DNA from: Trebonia sp963771985
GTDB lineage: Bacteria > Actinomycetota > Actinomycetes > Streptosporangiales > Streptosporangiaceae
Direction: 5' to 3'
Assembly: GCA_963771985.1 (NCBI GenBank)
Contig: CAVYVO010000006.1
Coordinates: forward strand, 124,001 to 188,000
DNA length: 64,000 nucleotides
This document shows positions 36,279 to 44,663 of the stretch, piece by piece; positions within the stretch are counted from its first letter, which is position 1; each line of letters starts with the position of its first letter. The position numbers and the translations under genes are program-made. The notes under the pieces were generated by a model that did no database searches, was not told where the DNA came from, and saw nothing but the letters and a program-made list of their open reading frames with translations.

Positions 36279-36482
36279 TTACCTCCGCAGATCTATTTTT
36301 CTCTGCCTGATCTCCGCTTCTGCTCGGCGCTCAGCAATGCGTAGCCTCACTAGGATCTGCTGAGCCACCACCGCCGCAGTCCTTTCAAAACTACCAGCCA
36401 TGTGAGCCAGCACAGCAATTGTGCCGCGCTTTTCAGGGTGCCGCGAGAGTGGATATCTTGAAGACTTATCGAGTTGCCCCAT
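36279..36482 (-). CDS. Hypothetical small protein, 67 aa
   Basis: The product is a short amphipathic protein with many Arg/Glu residues in the second half (RIAERRAEAEIRQRKIDLRR), likely one long helix. Its stop codon sits inside the ribosome site of the next gene (GGAGGTAAC), a tight operon arrangement that supports it being real. ATG 36482 follows the 131-residue gene by 34 bp. The function is unknown. Confidence 0.55.
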   Translation of the reverse strand: MGQLDKSSRYPLSRHPEKRGTIAVLAHMAGSFERTAAVVAQQILVRLRIAERRAEAEIRQRKIDLRR

Positions 36483-36516
36483 TTCTCCACACCAATGATT
36501 GAGGATGACATCTGGA

Positions 36517-36912
36517 TTAGCTTCTGATCCGCCTGAGTTGATCCCTGAGGTCTGCTTTCAATGAATCTACAAGGTCGGCCTTAACCTCATGATTCCAGGA
36601 ATCATCCGCACATATCTCAAGCAATGCATCACTGTACGAGCGCGCAGTTCTGACCTGGAGCTGAATTCGCTTTCTCGTCCGCTCGTCCTCGAGCTCTATG
36701 GATATCAGCGTTGCCGTCCGCGCAATGACCATCGTAACTGCGTACACAGTAGCCGCCAGCGTATAATGAAGTGCTCCAGCTATAGCCTCCGCCACCATAA
36801 GCCCGACTTGGGCGGTCGATGTCGGCCGGAGTTCGCGACCCCTGGTACTATCTGCACCATATTGAAGATGGAAAGAAACTGGCCGACCAGCGATCTCTAT
36901 CTCCGCATCCAT
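36517..36912 (-). CDS. Hypothetical protein, 131 aa
   Basis: It begins MDAEIEIAGRPVSFHLQYG and has a hydrophobic central stretch (VGLMVAEAIAGALHYTLAATVYAVTMVIARTA split by few charges) that may be a membrane or buried helix. A charged helical C-terminus follows. It lies between the membrane-protein gene (39 bp upstream) and the 67-residue gene, same direction and same low GC. I do not recognise a family. Confidence 0.62.
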   Translation of the reverse strand: MDAEIEIAGRPVSFHLQYGADSTRGRELRPTSTAQVGLMVAEAIAGALHYTLAATVYAVTMVIARTATLISIELEDERTRKRIQLQVRTARSYSDALLEICADDSWNHEVKADLVDSLKADLRDQLRRIRS

Positions 36913-36951
36913 TTAACCGCGCTTTCCGCTTGCGCTCCCGTTCTAGGGAGC

Positions 36952-37314
36952 TTATGACCTCATGTTGCGCAACAGCCAATACGCCCAGCTGGCAAAAATA
37001 CCAGTGAAGATTACTGTAGCCAGCAGCCCCTGCATGAGAAAGCTTATGACGAACGTTGTGGACAATTCGAGCATAAATAGCTGAAACAAGCTCTTGTGAT
37101 CGCCGCGCCGCGCGCGACGTTCTCTGCTGAGCAATCCGACAATAGGGACTGCCATGGATTGCCTTAGCGCATGCCCAGCCCCGCTCCTCGGAAGGCGTTC
37201 AAAGAGATGTATGAGACTGAACTTGACTAGTGGCGAGACAATGAAGACTACGATCCCCAGGCTCAGCATGTAGCGAACGAGGGACAGGAAGACCCAGCCT
37301 ATGAAGCTCCACAC
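36952..37314 (-). CDS. Hypothetical membrane protein, 120 aa (first gene of AT-rich operon)
   Basis: Two transmembrane regions are evident: residues 5-35 (GWVFLSLVRYMLSLGIVVFIVSPLV split by one Arg) and 80-112. A basic cytoplasmic loop lies between them (RERRARRGDHK). It is the first of four closely spaced low-GC genes running to 35,867. The combination of a small membrane protein with soluble partners is compatible with a membrane-acting effector module, but no known family was recognised. Confidence 0.65.
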   Translation of the reverse strand: MWSFIGWVFLSLVRYMLSLGIVVFIVSPLVKFSLIHLFERLPRSGAGHALRQSMAVPIVGLLSRERRARRGDHKSLFQLFMLELSTTFVISFLMQGLLATVIFTGIFASWAYWLLRNMRS

Positions 37315-37652
37315 GTTGCCTCCCGCGCTGCCTGACCAGCTAAGGACGTCGCCTGGCTACAACGGGACCACAGCCTCGGTCAATCTCTAGGATGCCATGG
37401 GTCTGCGGCATACGGTAGGTATCTGAGCCTGGCAGAAAGCGGTTCTCGTAGCCCGCGAGTGAAGTGCAGCGCGCTACATGCGGCCATGCTATGTGTCCGA
37501 TTGCTTGGACCAGCACTTGCCGACAAGTTCGCCCATAGTTTCCCACCCTTCGATACATTTTCAATCATAGAATGACTCAGGACGAGGCTAGGTGAAAGAG
37601 GCTAGGTGAAACTTGTGATCGCCCGATAGCGGCGAAGAACCCGCACCTGCTG

Positions 37653-37686
37653 TGTACTCGCTGTTCGTTCGGGGACAGCGAGTACA
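37653..37686. terminator. Perfect 12-bp stem, 10-nt loop hairpin
   Basis: TGTACTCGCTGT and its complement flank TCGTTCGGGG. It lies in the 597-bp gap 37,315-37,911, between two minus-strand gene groups, and probably ends the upstream transcript. The rest of the gap is AT-rich with a GGGGACGTCT motif at 37,887-37,896; no gene was supported. Confidence 0.55.
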
Positions 37687-37911
37687 AGTATTGAGATGTC
37701 GGCGGCGATGATGGGCGGCGCGCGCCAAGAAAGGTTCGGTATGCGGTGGGATCGCCGTTCTAACGATACTGCCGCCATGTTAAGTAGCGCAGCCGAATCA
37801 AATAGTTACTTAAAGTAGTAAATTACCCTTACTGATCATGCTGAGCAGCGGGCCAGTACTGATAGTCGCATCGGATCCCTTGACCTGGGGACGTCTGGTG
37901 GCTGATGCGTT

Positions 37912-38697
37912 CTAGTCCAGCTCCATCTCGTGGTCGGCGGGGCGTGTTGTCAGGGCAGGCTCAGGGTTGACTACGGCATCGCGTTCGATGGCGGTGCGGT
38001 AGGCGCGTTCTACTGCTCGTAGGCGGGCGGCTACGCGGGTTTCGCGGGCGGCGATGGACTGGCGGTTGCGTCTGCCGTAGGAGTCCTCTGGCAGCTTCTC
38101 GCCGAAATGCTCGACCTCGCGGACGTGGGCCTCTCTGTCGCCGGCGTATGCGGAAACGGCGAACATGGTGATGTTGGCGGTCGCGGCATCGAGGATGAGG
38201 CTGACCGTACGGCCCTTTGGATCTCGGCGTGCTAGGGCGACGACCTGGGGGCCTTCGGTGTCCGGCCAGGTTGGCTCCTGTGGTCGCTGACCTTCCCTGA
38301 CTCGGTCGCGTAGGTCGGCGAGCATCATGTCGGCGCGGTCGATCTCGTCGCAGGCCTTGCCGAAGTTCAAGCCGATCGGGCCTAGATCGGCGCCCCGGGC
38401 GACGCTGTATTCCATGAGCCTGGCGGCCTGGGGTTGGTCCGGGTAGGTCCCTGACCGGGCGTGGACGCGCAGCTGCGTCTTCAGGTTCTGGCTGATCGCT
38501 CCCGTCTGGGCGAATCGGAGAAGGCCGTGGGTGAAGTCTGGTGCCTGCGGGCGGGAAGCCAGCCAGATGGCCAGGCGTCGCGCGGTGACGTGGTCGACGA
38601 CTCCACCTCGGCCGTTGGCCGCCGCGATGCCGTCCTCGATCAGGCGCTCGTACAGCTGCAGATCTGGGCGGTCGCGGCTCCCGTCTTGAGTGGTCAT
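37912..38697 (-). CDS. Conserved integrative-element protein, 261 aa
   Basis: The protein begins MTTQDGSRDRPDLQLYERLIEDGIAAANGRGG with helical segments, including HVTARRLAIWLASRPQAPDFTHGLLRFAQTG. A central region RDPKGRTVSLILDAATANITMFAVSAYAGDR and a basic C-terminus follow. ATG 38697 overlaps the stop of the 111-residue gene by 4 bp (ATGA), so the longer upstream frame is not used. It is placed between replication genes and xis/int. No characterised function is known to me. Confidence 0.75.
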   Translation of the reverse strand: MTTQDGSRDRPDLQLYERLIEDGIAAANGRGGVVDHVTARRLAIWLASRPQAPDFTHGLLRFAQTGAISQNLKTQLRVHARSGTYPDQPQAARLMEYSVARGADLGPIGLNFGKACDEIDRADMMLADLRDRVREGQRPQEPTWPDTEGPQVVALARRDPKGRTVSLILDAATANITMFAVSAYAGDREAHVREVEHFGEKLPEDSYGRRNRQSIAARETRVAARLRAVERAYRTAIERDAVVNPEPALTTRPADHEMELD

Positions 38698-39029
38698 GAA
38701 CCAGCTGCTTCGGGGTCTTCCGGCACGATGGCGTCCTTCTCGGTGCTTACGCGGGCCGGTGGCTGGGATGCCCAGGCGAGGGCGTCGGGAGCCGACAGGC
38801 CGAGTTCGGCAGCCCAGCTTTCGATATGGGGCCAGAGTCGGTGTTTGGTGTGCAGGTCGTCCGTACCTGCCACGTCGGCGAGCACCATCGCTGTGATTGC
38901 GCTGTTGCGATCCATGAGCCGTCCGGGCAGCCAGGACACTTGCCATGCGCGCTCATGGCCGGGTGCCCGGCGAGCAGTGTGCCTGGTGTTGTCGCTGCTG
39001 ATGCTCTCGTCCTGGATGCTCAGGCTCAT
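38694..39029 (-). CDS. Conserved integrative-element protein, 111 aa
   Basis: The core reads WQVSWLPGRLMDRNSAITAMVLAD, then HIESWAAELGLSAPDALAWASQPP, a pattern I associate with actinomycete integrative elements and plasmids. Its ATG overlaps the reconstructed stop of the interrupted HTH gene (39,026-39,028), and its stop overlaps the 261-residue gene, so the three were a coupled set before the 1.9-kb insertion. The function is unknown. Confidence 0.75.
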   Translation of the reverse strand: MSLSIQDESISSDNTRHTARRAPGHERAWQVSWLPGRLMDRNSAITAMVLADVAGTDDLHTKHRLWPHIESWAAELGLSAPDALAWASQPPARVSTEKDAIVPEDPEAAGS

Positions 39030-39137
39030 GCGCGCCTGTTCTTTCGGGATCGCCTGGGTGGGTGGATGTCCCGCGCTGTGCCCGTGCCGGTCGCGGGCTT
39101 CCAGCCGCTCTTGGGGCGGTAGCTGGGGATGTCTAGA

Positions 39138-41002
39138 GCACCTTTGATGCCACGGCTTTGACGTTAGTCCTGAGTGTCACGGCTGGTAATCGGACGGGCG
39201 GGCTGGCGGGCATGGCTGTGGGCGGCAGTGCAGATCGGGTGCTGCCGGTGACGGATGGTCAGGCCGCGGTGGGGACGCGGGCCCTGGTGACGTGGTGGGT
39301 GACGAGGTGGTCGAGGGTGTCGAGCGCGGCGGCGAGTTCGGGGGGCGCGTTGGGCCGGCCGGGTGCCATGAGCGGCCGGAGAACATGGTCGTAGACCCGG
39401 GTGTAGAAGGAGGCGAACAGGAGCCCGTCGCGGGTGAGGGTGTAGCGGTTGCGTCCCGGGACGCGCTCGATCAGGCCGTTGCGGGCGAGCCTGGCCAGGT
39501 CGTAGCTGGCCTGGTTCATGCTGTAGGGGCGGTTCAGCAGGCCGGTCATCAAGCCGCGGAGGGTCTTGTTCGTGATGCCGGTGACCGTGAACAGCATGGC
39601 GGCGACAGCGCCGGCCAGGGCCTGGACCCGAAGGTCGCCGAACCGGAGCGCGGGCGCCTTCCTGCCATCGTCTGTGACGGTGGGCCTGGTGATCCGCTCG
39701 ATGACTGGACTCACAAGCACAGTGTCCTGGCCGGCAGTTTCAGTGTGCAGCAGGCGCGCGTTGATCGCACGCGCCTTGTCCTGCAGCTCCGGGAGGTTGC
39801 GCAGCTGCCGGTTGCAGAGCAGGTCCTTGGGGCTGTTGACGACGGTCTCGATGCGCAGCGCGATCCCGTCCTTCAGGTACTGCTTCAGGCGGGAATGCTT
39901 GTAGAAGACGTTCAGCGTGACCAGCTCGCAGCGCTCGTCGATCTTGGTCTTGAACCCGCCCGGCGGCGGGCTGCTCTTCCCGCGCCGCTCCCCGCGGCGG
40001 AACAGCAGCTCCACGTTCTCCGGCCGGCCCAGGTCCATGTTCTCGCACAAAAGCGCCTCGAAGAACGCGCGGGCGTGCACGTCCTGGCCGAAGACCAGGG
40101 TGCGGGAGGTCTCGATCTGCCGCATGGACAGCTCCCACCAGAACCCGCCGTCGCGGTCGGCGGCGGTCAGCGGCAGCGGGAGCCGGGCCATCCACCGCTC
40201 GAACCACGCCTGCACGTGCCCGGGGCCGAACCGGTCGCAGATGTCCTGCAGCGCGGCCGGGTCGTCGCAGGACGCGAACCCGTTGGACAGCTCAGTGAAC
40301 CCGAGCCCGGCGGCCAGCGCCTGCCGCTTGGCCCACTCGTGCCCGTTCACCCAGGCCTTGAGCGGATACGGGAAGTAGGTGCAGATCTTGATGAACCCGC
40401 CGCCCATCTGGCTGTCCCAGATATAGACGTAGAAAACCGAGACCCGGCGCTGTTCTTTCGTGAAGGAGAACTGGGGCGGCCTGCCCGGGTCGGTGTCCCG
40501 CTTGCGCGCCGTCCAGACCAGCTGGAACTCCTGCGCGCAGCCGATCGCCGCCACCTGCGACCGGCCGGACGCGGCGGCGGCTTCCAGGTACGGGGCCATC
40601 ACGTCCGCCTTGCGCTCCCCGGCCCGGAACGTGATCACCGGCACCCCGTTAGCCTGCGCCCAGTCCTTCATGTCCTTGCGGAACTTCTCCCCGATCGGCT
40701 CGAACAGCGCCGGGGACACGATTGGCCTGCCGCGGTGATCGTGGAAGAAGTAGATCACCCCGCCCGGCGTCTGCAGCCGGGGCACGTAGCCGTTGAGGTA
40801 CACCCGGTCCAGGCAGGAAATATCCAGCGCGACATGCCCGGCCACCATCTCCGCAGCGGTCACCGCCGGCACGGCCGCCGCAGCTTCACTGCGTCCCATC
40901 CTGACCACCCTCAGTACAAGCCCCTATGGTTTGAGGGTGAACCAGCAGTCAGTTCCGTGCAGCCAGAACCACAGAACTGGGCGGTCCGAGGCGAAGCCTC
41001 TT
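39138..41002 (-). mobile_element. Unclassified 1,865-bp insertion with TAGA on both flanks
   Basis: The boundaries follow from restoring the HTH gene frame. TAGA at 39,134-39,137 and 41,003-41,006 is either a 4-bp target duplication or the shared crossover sequence. No terminal inverted repeats were found. A GAGGC-GAA-GCCTC hairpin lies 2 bp inside the right end (40,988-41,000). It carries a single gene. Confidence 0.82.
39259..40899 (-). CDS. Uncharacterised protein of the 1.9-kb insertion, candidate transposase or recombinase
   Basis: The 546-residue protein starts at ATG 40899 (GTG 40908 is possible). The N-terminal part has LDISCLDRVYLNGYVPRLQ and a KADVMAPYLEAA segment. The middle holds strongly conserved-looking stretches: VAAIGCAQEFQLVWTARKR, FIKICTYFPYPLKAWVNGHEW, and a WWELSMRQIETSRTLVFGQD segment. 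Residues 440-520 form a winged-helix-like domain (SMNQASYDLARLARNGLIERVPGRNRYTLTRDG). I recognise no DDE, HUH, serine or tyrosine recombinase signature. Because it is the only gene in a clean insertion, it is the best candidate for the mobility enzyme. Confidence 0.75.
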   Translation of the reverse strand: MGRSEAAAAVPAVTAAEMVAGHVALDISCLDRVYLNGYVPRLQTPGGVIYFFHDHRGRPIVSPALFEPIGEKFRKDMKDWAQANGVPVITFRAGERKADVMAPYLEAAAASGRSQVAAIGCAQEFQLVWTARKRDTDPGRPPQFSFTKEQRRVSVFYVYIWDSQMGGGFIKICTYFPYPLKAWVNGHEWAKRQALAAGLGFTELSNGFASCDDPAALQDICDRFGPGHVQAWFERWMARLPLPLTAADRDGGFWWELSMRQIETSRTLVFGQDVHARAFFEALLCENMDLGRPENVELLFRRGERRGKSSPPPGGFKTKIDERCELVTLNVFYKHSRLKQYLKDGIALRIETVVNSPKDLLCNRQLRNLPELQDKARAINARLLHTETAGQDTVLVSPVIERITRPTVTDDGRKAPALRFGDLRVQALAGAVAAMLFTVTGITNKTLRGLMTGLLNRPYSMNQASYDLARLARNGLIERVPGRNRYTLTRDGLLFASFYTRVYDHVLRPLMAPGRPNAPPELAAALDTLDHLVTHHVTRARVPTAA

Positions 41003-41498
41003 TAGATGGTCGTCGTCGAGAGCGGCGCCGGCGCACCAGTTGCCGGCGATGGCGCGGCGGCGGGCGACGGTGGCCGCGGTGCGCTCGGCGCGGGTGCGTC
41101 CGGGGGCGCGCTTGTCCCACCATGCGTCGTAGACGTCGGCGATCGCGTCGTGCAGCTCCGGGCTGATCGTTTTCGCGTCGCCGCGGACCAGCCTGCGGAT
41201 TGTCTTGTCGCTCGCGCCGACGGCGCGTGCGATGCGGGCCGAGCTGTGGCCCATGACGTGCAGGGCGCGCAGCCGCAGCCGGGCGCCTCCGGCGTCTAGG
41301 CGGCCTTGCGGCAAGGCCTCGCTGGTCACGGCGAGCAGCGACCTGGCAATGCTCTCGGTTCCGTCGCGGCGGCCGACGGCGAGGTCGTGGACTGTCGTCG
41401 GCGCGACCGCGGCGGCCGCGGCGATTGTTCGGTACGTGCCGCCGTGCTGCCGTAGGTCGTTCAGGTGATCGCGGAGGGCGTCGGGGTCGGCAGTCATC

Positions 41499-42296
41499 TC
41501 AGCTCAGCGCCTCCGCATCGTGATCCGGCTGGCGAGGGCGTGCTTCGCGCGTCTTGCGCGCCGAGCTCAACGTGCGCGTGATCTCCGGTTCAGTCAGGCC
41601 GGCATGCCGAGCGGCATCGGCCAGCGGGCTCAAGTCGGCAGTCGGGTCAGCCTCGAGGGCGCGGCTGGCGGCCCAGAAGAGGCCGGCGTTACGGTTTCCC
41701 TCGGCTTGTCGCGCGACCCAGCCCGCCAGACGATCGACGTCACCGTCCATGACGCGGCCGGATTGGGGTCTATCTGGTTGTCGCTGTGGTTGCAGCAACT
41801 TGGTGACCGCTGCCCAGTCCAGATGGCCTTGGCCGTGGAGTGTCTTGACGAGCTGGTAAGACCTGCCGTCTACCCGTGAGGGCGGGGCGACGATGTAGCC
41901 GCCAGCGGACCTGAAGTCCACGTGCTGGCCGGGCAGGTGTCCGTTGTGCTGGCGGGAGCCCGCGAAGTAGACGTGAAGGCCACCGCTCGGGGTGCGCACG
42001 TACGCGCTCGCGCCGTCCAGCAGTCCGGCCTGCCTGAGCCGCTTGAAGGCCGCGAATCCGTTTCCGGCTTTGCCGTGCTGGTCGACATCCAGGACGTCCG
42101 GGCCGGGCATTCCGGTGGCGATGGCCAGGTTCCAGGCGGGGCCGCGGCCAAACCATTCGGTGATCCGCTCTTGGTCGGTGGTGGCGTCACGGTAGCCGTG
42201 GCGGGTTGCCGGGATCTTCTGGCCCGGCTGGCAGGGAAATACTGGCCAACCGCGCGAAGCGTAGTCGAGGGCCTCGCGGAGCGTGTCGTCGGTCAT
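41499..42296 (-). CDS. Bifunctional DNA primase/polymerase (prim-pol), element replication protein
   Basis: The 265-residue protein has the prim-pol motifs LDVDQHGKAGNGFAAF (catalytic Asp pair), PSGGLHVYF (sGGxHhyF) and DFRSAGGYIVAPPSR, followed by a helical C-terminus (LADAARHAGLTEPEITRTLSSA). Prim-pol replication initiators are one of the known Rep types in actinomycete integrative elements; no helicase domain is attached. ATG 42296 overlaps the stop of the upstream gene (ATGA). Confidence 0.9.
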   Translation of the reverse strand: MTDDTLREALDYASRGWPVFPCQPGQKIPATRHGYRDATTDQERITEWFGRGPAWNLAIATGMPGPDVLDVDQHGKAGNGFAAFKRLRQAGLLDGASAYVRTPSGGLHVYFAGSRQHNGHLPGQHVDFRSAGGYIVAPPSRVDGRSYQLVKTLHGQGHLDWAAVTKLLQPQRQPDRPQSGRVMDGDVDRLAGWVARQAEGNRNAGLFWAASRALEADPTADLSPLADAARHAGLTEPEITRTLSSARKTREARPRQPDHDAEALS

Positions 42297-42793
42297 AGCT
42301 CACCCCGCAGTCGGGCGCTACCGGGCCTGGGGTGACCGCATCCTTTGGTCTCGGTCATGAACTGTGCGGATAGGGCGGGAAGGATGCGAGCTTGGTATTC
42401 GGCCTGGGCGGACAACAGCCCGGCGTTGCGCTGGTCTTGGAGGTAGAGCACCGACCAGAGTTCTTCGAGGATGTCGAGGCCGTACAGGCACAGGTTGTGC
42501 TCTTCCCAGCATGGGCCGAGGGCGGCGGCCAGGTGGCCGTATCCGGGCCGGTAGACCTGCTCGACCCAGGCGCGAAGGCGGGACAGCGGTTCGTGTCGCT
42601 GCTCGGCTGAGAGCTTCCACCACTTCGGTACCGGGTTGGCGGTGTGGTCGTCGGCGTCTCCATCGGCCAGGGCGGAATCGGTGAGCTCAGCCACGGACCC
42701 TTGGAGGTCCTGCACGGTGCGGTTGAGCTGGGCGAGCTGTTCGTGGTGGGCGGCGAGTTGATCGAGTGCTGCGGTGATCAGGTCAGGAGTCAT
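42293..42793 (-). CDS. Conserved integrative-element protein, 166 aa
   Basis: The N-terminal coiled coil (ALDQLAAHHEQLAQLNRTVQDL) precedes a conserved WWKLSAEQRHEPLSRLRAW, then VEQVYRPGYGHLAAALGPCW and ELWSVLYLQ, reminiscent of DUF4913-like proteins common between the transfer and replication genes of actinomycete elements. ATG 42793 overlaps the coupling-protein gene's end region and fits the coiled-coil start; ATG 42805 would add four residues. The molecular function is unknown. Confidence 0.78.
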   Translation of the reverse strand: MTPDLITAALDQLAAHHEQLAQLNRTVQDLQGSVAELTDSALADGDADDHTANPVPKWWKLSAEQRHEPLSRLRAWVEQVYRPGYGHLAAALGPCWEEHNLCLYGLDILEELWSVLYLQDQRNAGLLSAQAEYQARILPALSAQFMTETKGCGHPRPGSARLRGEL

Positions 42794-42795
42794 GT

Positions 42796-44421
42796 TCAGT
42801 TCCATGGGAATGAGGGGCCGTCTTCGGGGATCCAGGCGGGCGGCACGTGGTCTGGGATCTCCGGCCCGGGTGGCGGGCCGGCGAACATCGGCGCGGCGGG
42901 CGGGAGGATGGGCGGCAGGAGGACCTGCTCGTGACGGACCCGGCGGTAGGCGGGGTTCTTCCAGGCGCGCGGCAGGCGGGCGATGACAGGCGCGCAGCCG
43001 CCGCGGATGACGAGCGCGTATCCGGCGGGAAGCTGGCGGATCATGTCGGGAGTGGCGACGTCGTGGCGGCTGGCGTGGTCCTGGCCGCGGACCCGCCAGG
43101 AGGCCTGGCCGCACAGCTTGCTGGCGGCGTCGAGCGTGGTGGTGTCGGTGATGCCGGGAAGGAACACCTTCACCGAGCAGGTGTCGAGGATGACCTGCCG
43201 ACCGGGCTCGCCCCAGCGTTCGACAAGCTGGGCCTCACCGTGCGCCACCGCGGCGACCTGGATGCCCTTGCCGCCGGAGTCCGCCAGCCAGAACGGCAGC
43301 GGCACCGGGCAGATCTGGGTCACCTCGTCCAGGCCCATCAGCAGCGGCGGGTCCAGCCGCTCGCCCGGCGAGGCCTGGCCGATCTGCGCGGCCGCGTAGT
43401 GGATCTCTGAGGCCATCGCGGCGAACAACGGCGCGACTGGAGCTTCCTGGCTGACCGCCTCGGCGATGAGGTAGAGCGTGCCCGCGTCGCGAAGGAACGC
43501 GGCGATGTCGAACCCGCCGCCGGGTCCGGGCAGAACAGAGGTGGCCAGCACCGGATCCGCCATGAAGGACAGCGCTCTCGTCATGACCATTCGGACTGTG
43601 GCCACGGTCTTGTGTGCCTCGCCGCGTAGCTCGGCCATGGTTACCGCCCACTGGCGTGCACCGGCGGCGGCCAGGATCTGTTCGGGGACGTGCAGGTCAG
43701 CTCCGGATGCCCAGGACGCCACCGTCCGCAGGTCGGCGCCTATCAGCGCGGCCGCGTGGAAGTAGCCGCGCAGGTAGTCGCTGGCCTTGGCGGACCAGAA
43801 CGAACCGTCCTCGACGCCCTTCTGGGAGACAGCGAAAGCGAATGCGTCGGCACGGCGGATGGCGGTTGCTGGGTCCTCGCATCCGGCGACAGGCGACCAC
43901 CGGAATGTGGAGGGGACCTTGCCGATGCCTTGCGGATTGAATACGTGTACGGGGCCGCCGCGCGCCCGGGCGGCGGCAGTGAGGCCGAACACGTCGGCCT
44001 TCGTGGTGGTGGCGATCACCGGCCCCGGGTACCTCAGGATCAGGTCGGCGAGAAACGCCGTCTTGAAGGTCCGCGGCGGCGCCATCAGCAGCAGGTGCTC
44101 TTCCAACGGGACCCGTAGCCCATGCCGGTAGTGGGCCCGGCCGAGGAACACCGAATGCGCGTGCGGGTTCAAGAGCCGCAGCCAGAGCGGAAGAGAATGG
44201 CGGATGCGGCGGGAGCGACGCAGCGCTGCCAGGCAGCCCCAGTGCAGCCACAGGGCGAAGACCGTGGCGAAGCCTCTGCCGGGGTGCAACCGCAGGCGCA
44301 GCCGGAGTCGCAGATATCGGGCGCGGTTGTTCGGCAGGTAGCGCGCGGGCAGGAACGCCCACGACAGTGCGGCGGCTACCGCGAGCAGGACGGCTAGCGC
44401 GATGGCGTACTTGATGATCAT
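42796..44421 (-). CDS. VirD4/TraG-like conjugal coupling ATPase
   Basis: The 541-residue protein starts with a transmembrane segment (YAIALAVLLAVAAALSWAFL). The nucleotide-binding region reads LLLMAPPRTFKTAFLAD near residue 120, a P-loop with Phe where Gly normally precedes Lys-Thr. ATTTKADVFGLT, PLLMGLDEVTQICP (Walker B) and VKVFLPGITDTTTLDAASKLCG (TraG-like C-terminal motif) follow. It would bring DNA to the transfer apparatus, matching the MobF relaxase at the right edge. Start and stop overlap the neighbouring genes by a few bases. Confidence 0.85.
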   Translation of the reverse strand: MIIKYAIALAVLLAVAAALSWAFLPARYLPNNRARYLRLRLRLRLHPGRGFATVFALWLHWGCLAALRRSRRIRHSLPLWLRLLNPHAHSVFLGRAHYRHGLRVPLEEHLLLMAPPRTFKTAFLADLILRYPGPVIATTTKADVFGLTAAARARGGPVHVFNPQGIGKVPSTFRWSPVAGCEDPATAIRRADAFAFAVSQKGVEDGSFWSAKASDYLRGYFHAAALIGADLRTVASWASGADLHVPEQILAAAGARQWAVTMAELRGEAHKTVATVRMVMTRALSFMADPVLATSVLPGPGGGFDIAAFLRDAGTLYLIAEAVSQEAPVAPLFAAMASEIHYAAAQIGQASPGERLDPPLLMGLDEVTQICPVPLPFWLADSGGKGIQVAAVAHGEAQLVERWGEPGRQVILDTCSVKVFLPGITDTTTLDAASKLCGQASWRVRGQDHASRHDVATPDMIRQLPAGYALVIRGGCAPVIARLPRAWKNPAYRRVRHEQVLLPPILPPAAPMFAGPPPGPEIPDHVPPAWIPEDGPSFPWN

Positions 44422-44663
44422 GATGGCTCTCCGGTGTGGGTGCGCGCGGCGAGCACGGCGCGGCGAAGGACGGTCCTGGCGGCGCCAGGGTTGAGGTCGA
44501 CTTGGGGTGCAAGGGCGGCGGCGATCTTGGCCGCCTTGTCCAGCGGGATGGCGGCTAGCGGGCCGTGGTGTTCGGTGACCAGGGCCAGGAACCTGGCGGA
44601 CTTTGTGTCACCGCGTCGGCGGCCTCTCCCCTGCCGCCGCGGCTGGCTGATCGCTGGTGGCAA
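44418..44663 (-). CDS. Small basic protein, 81 aa
   Basis: The N-terminus is Arg-rich (RRQGRGRRRGDTKS). A helical domain SARFLALVTEHHGPLAAIPLDKAAKIAAALAPQVDLNPGAARTVLRRAVLAARTHTGE follows and may bind DNA. The stop overlaps the coupling-protein ATG (ATGA), and the 5' end overlaps the DUF2637 gene by 56 bp. A shorter form beginning inside the Arg-rich stretch is possible. Confidence 0.68.
   Translation of the reverse strand: MPPAISQPRRQGRGRRRGDTKSARFLALVTEHHGPLAAIPLDKAAKIAAALAPQVDLNPGAARTVLRRAVLAARTHTGEPS

Larger units (their letters stand above)
39026..41497 (-). pseudogene. HTH replication-region protein gene split by a 1,865-bp insertion
   Basis: The 5' part (41,497-41,003) encodes an HTH protein: TYRTIAAAAAVAPTTVHDLAVG, then SSARIARAVGASDKTIRRLVRG, ending NWCAGAALDDDHL. 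The 3' part (39,133-39,026) continues DIPSYRPKSGWKPATGTGTARDI, the usual C-terminus of this family. Removing 39,138-41,002 and one TAGA copy gives 603 nt, a 200-residue frame whose TGA overlaps the next ATG. In the present state translation runs to 40,949, replacing the last 35 residues by 17 foreign ones, so the HTH domains may still be made. It lies 1 bp downstream of the prim-pol gene. Confidence 0.88.

Noticed and set aside
37340..37568. Overlapping - strand frames of 74 and 62 residues
   Set aside because: No ribosome site or conserved character; they lie just upstream of the AT-rich operon and are probably leader DNA.
39292..41166. 624-residue + strand frame across the 1.9-kb insertion
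   Set aside because: It crosses the insertion boundary and is antisense to the 546-residue protein; no family pattern.
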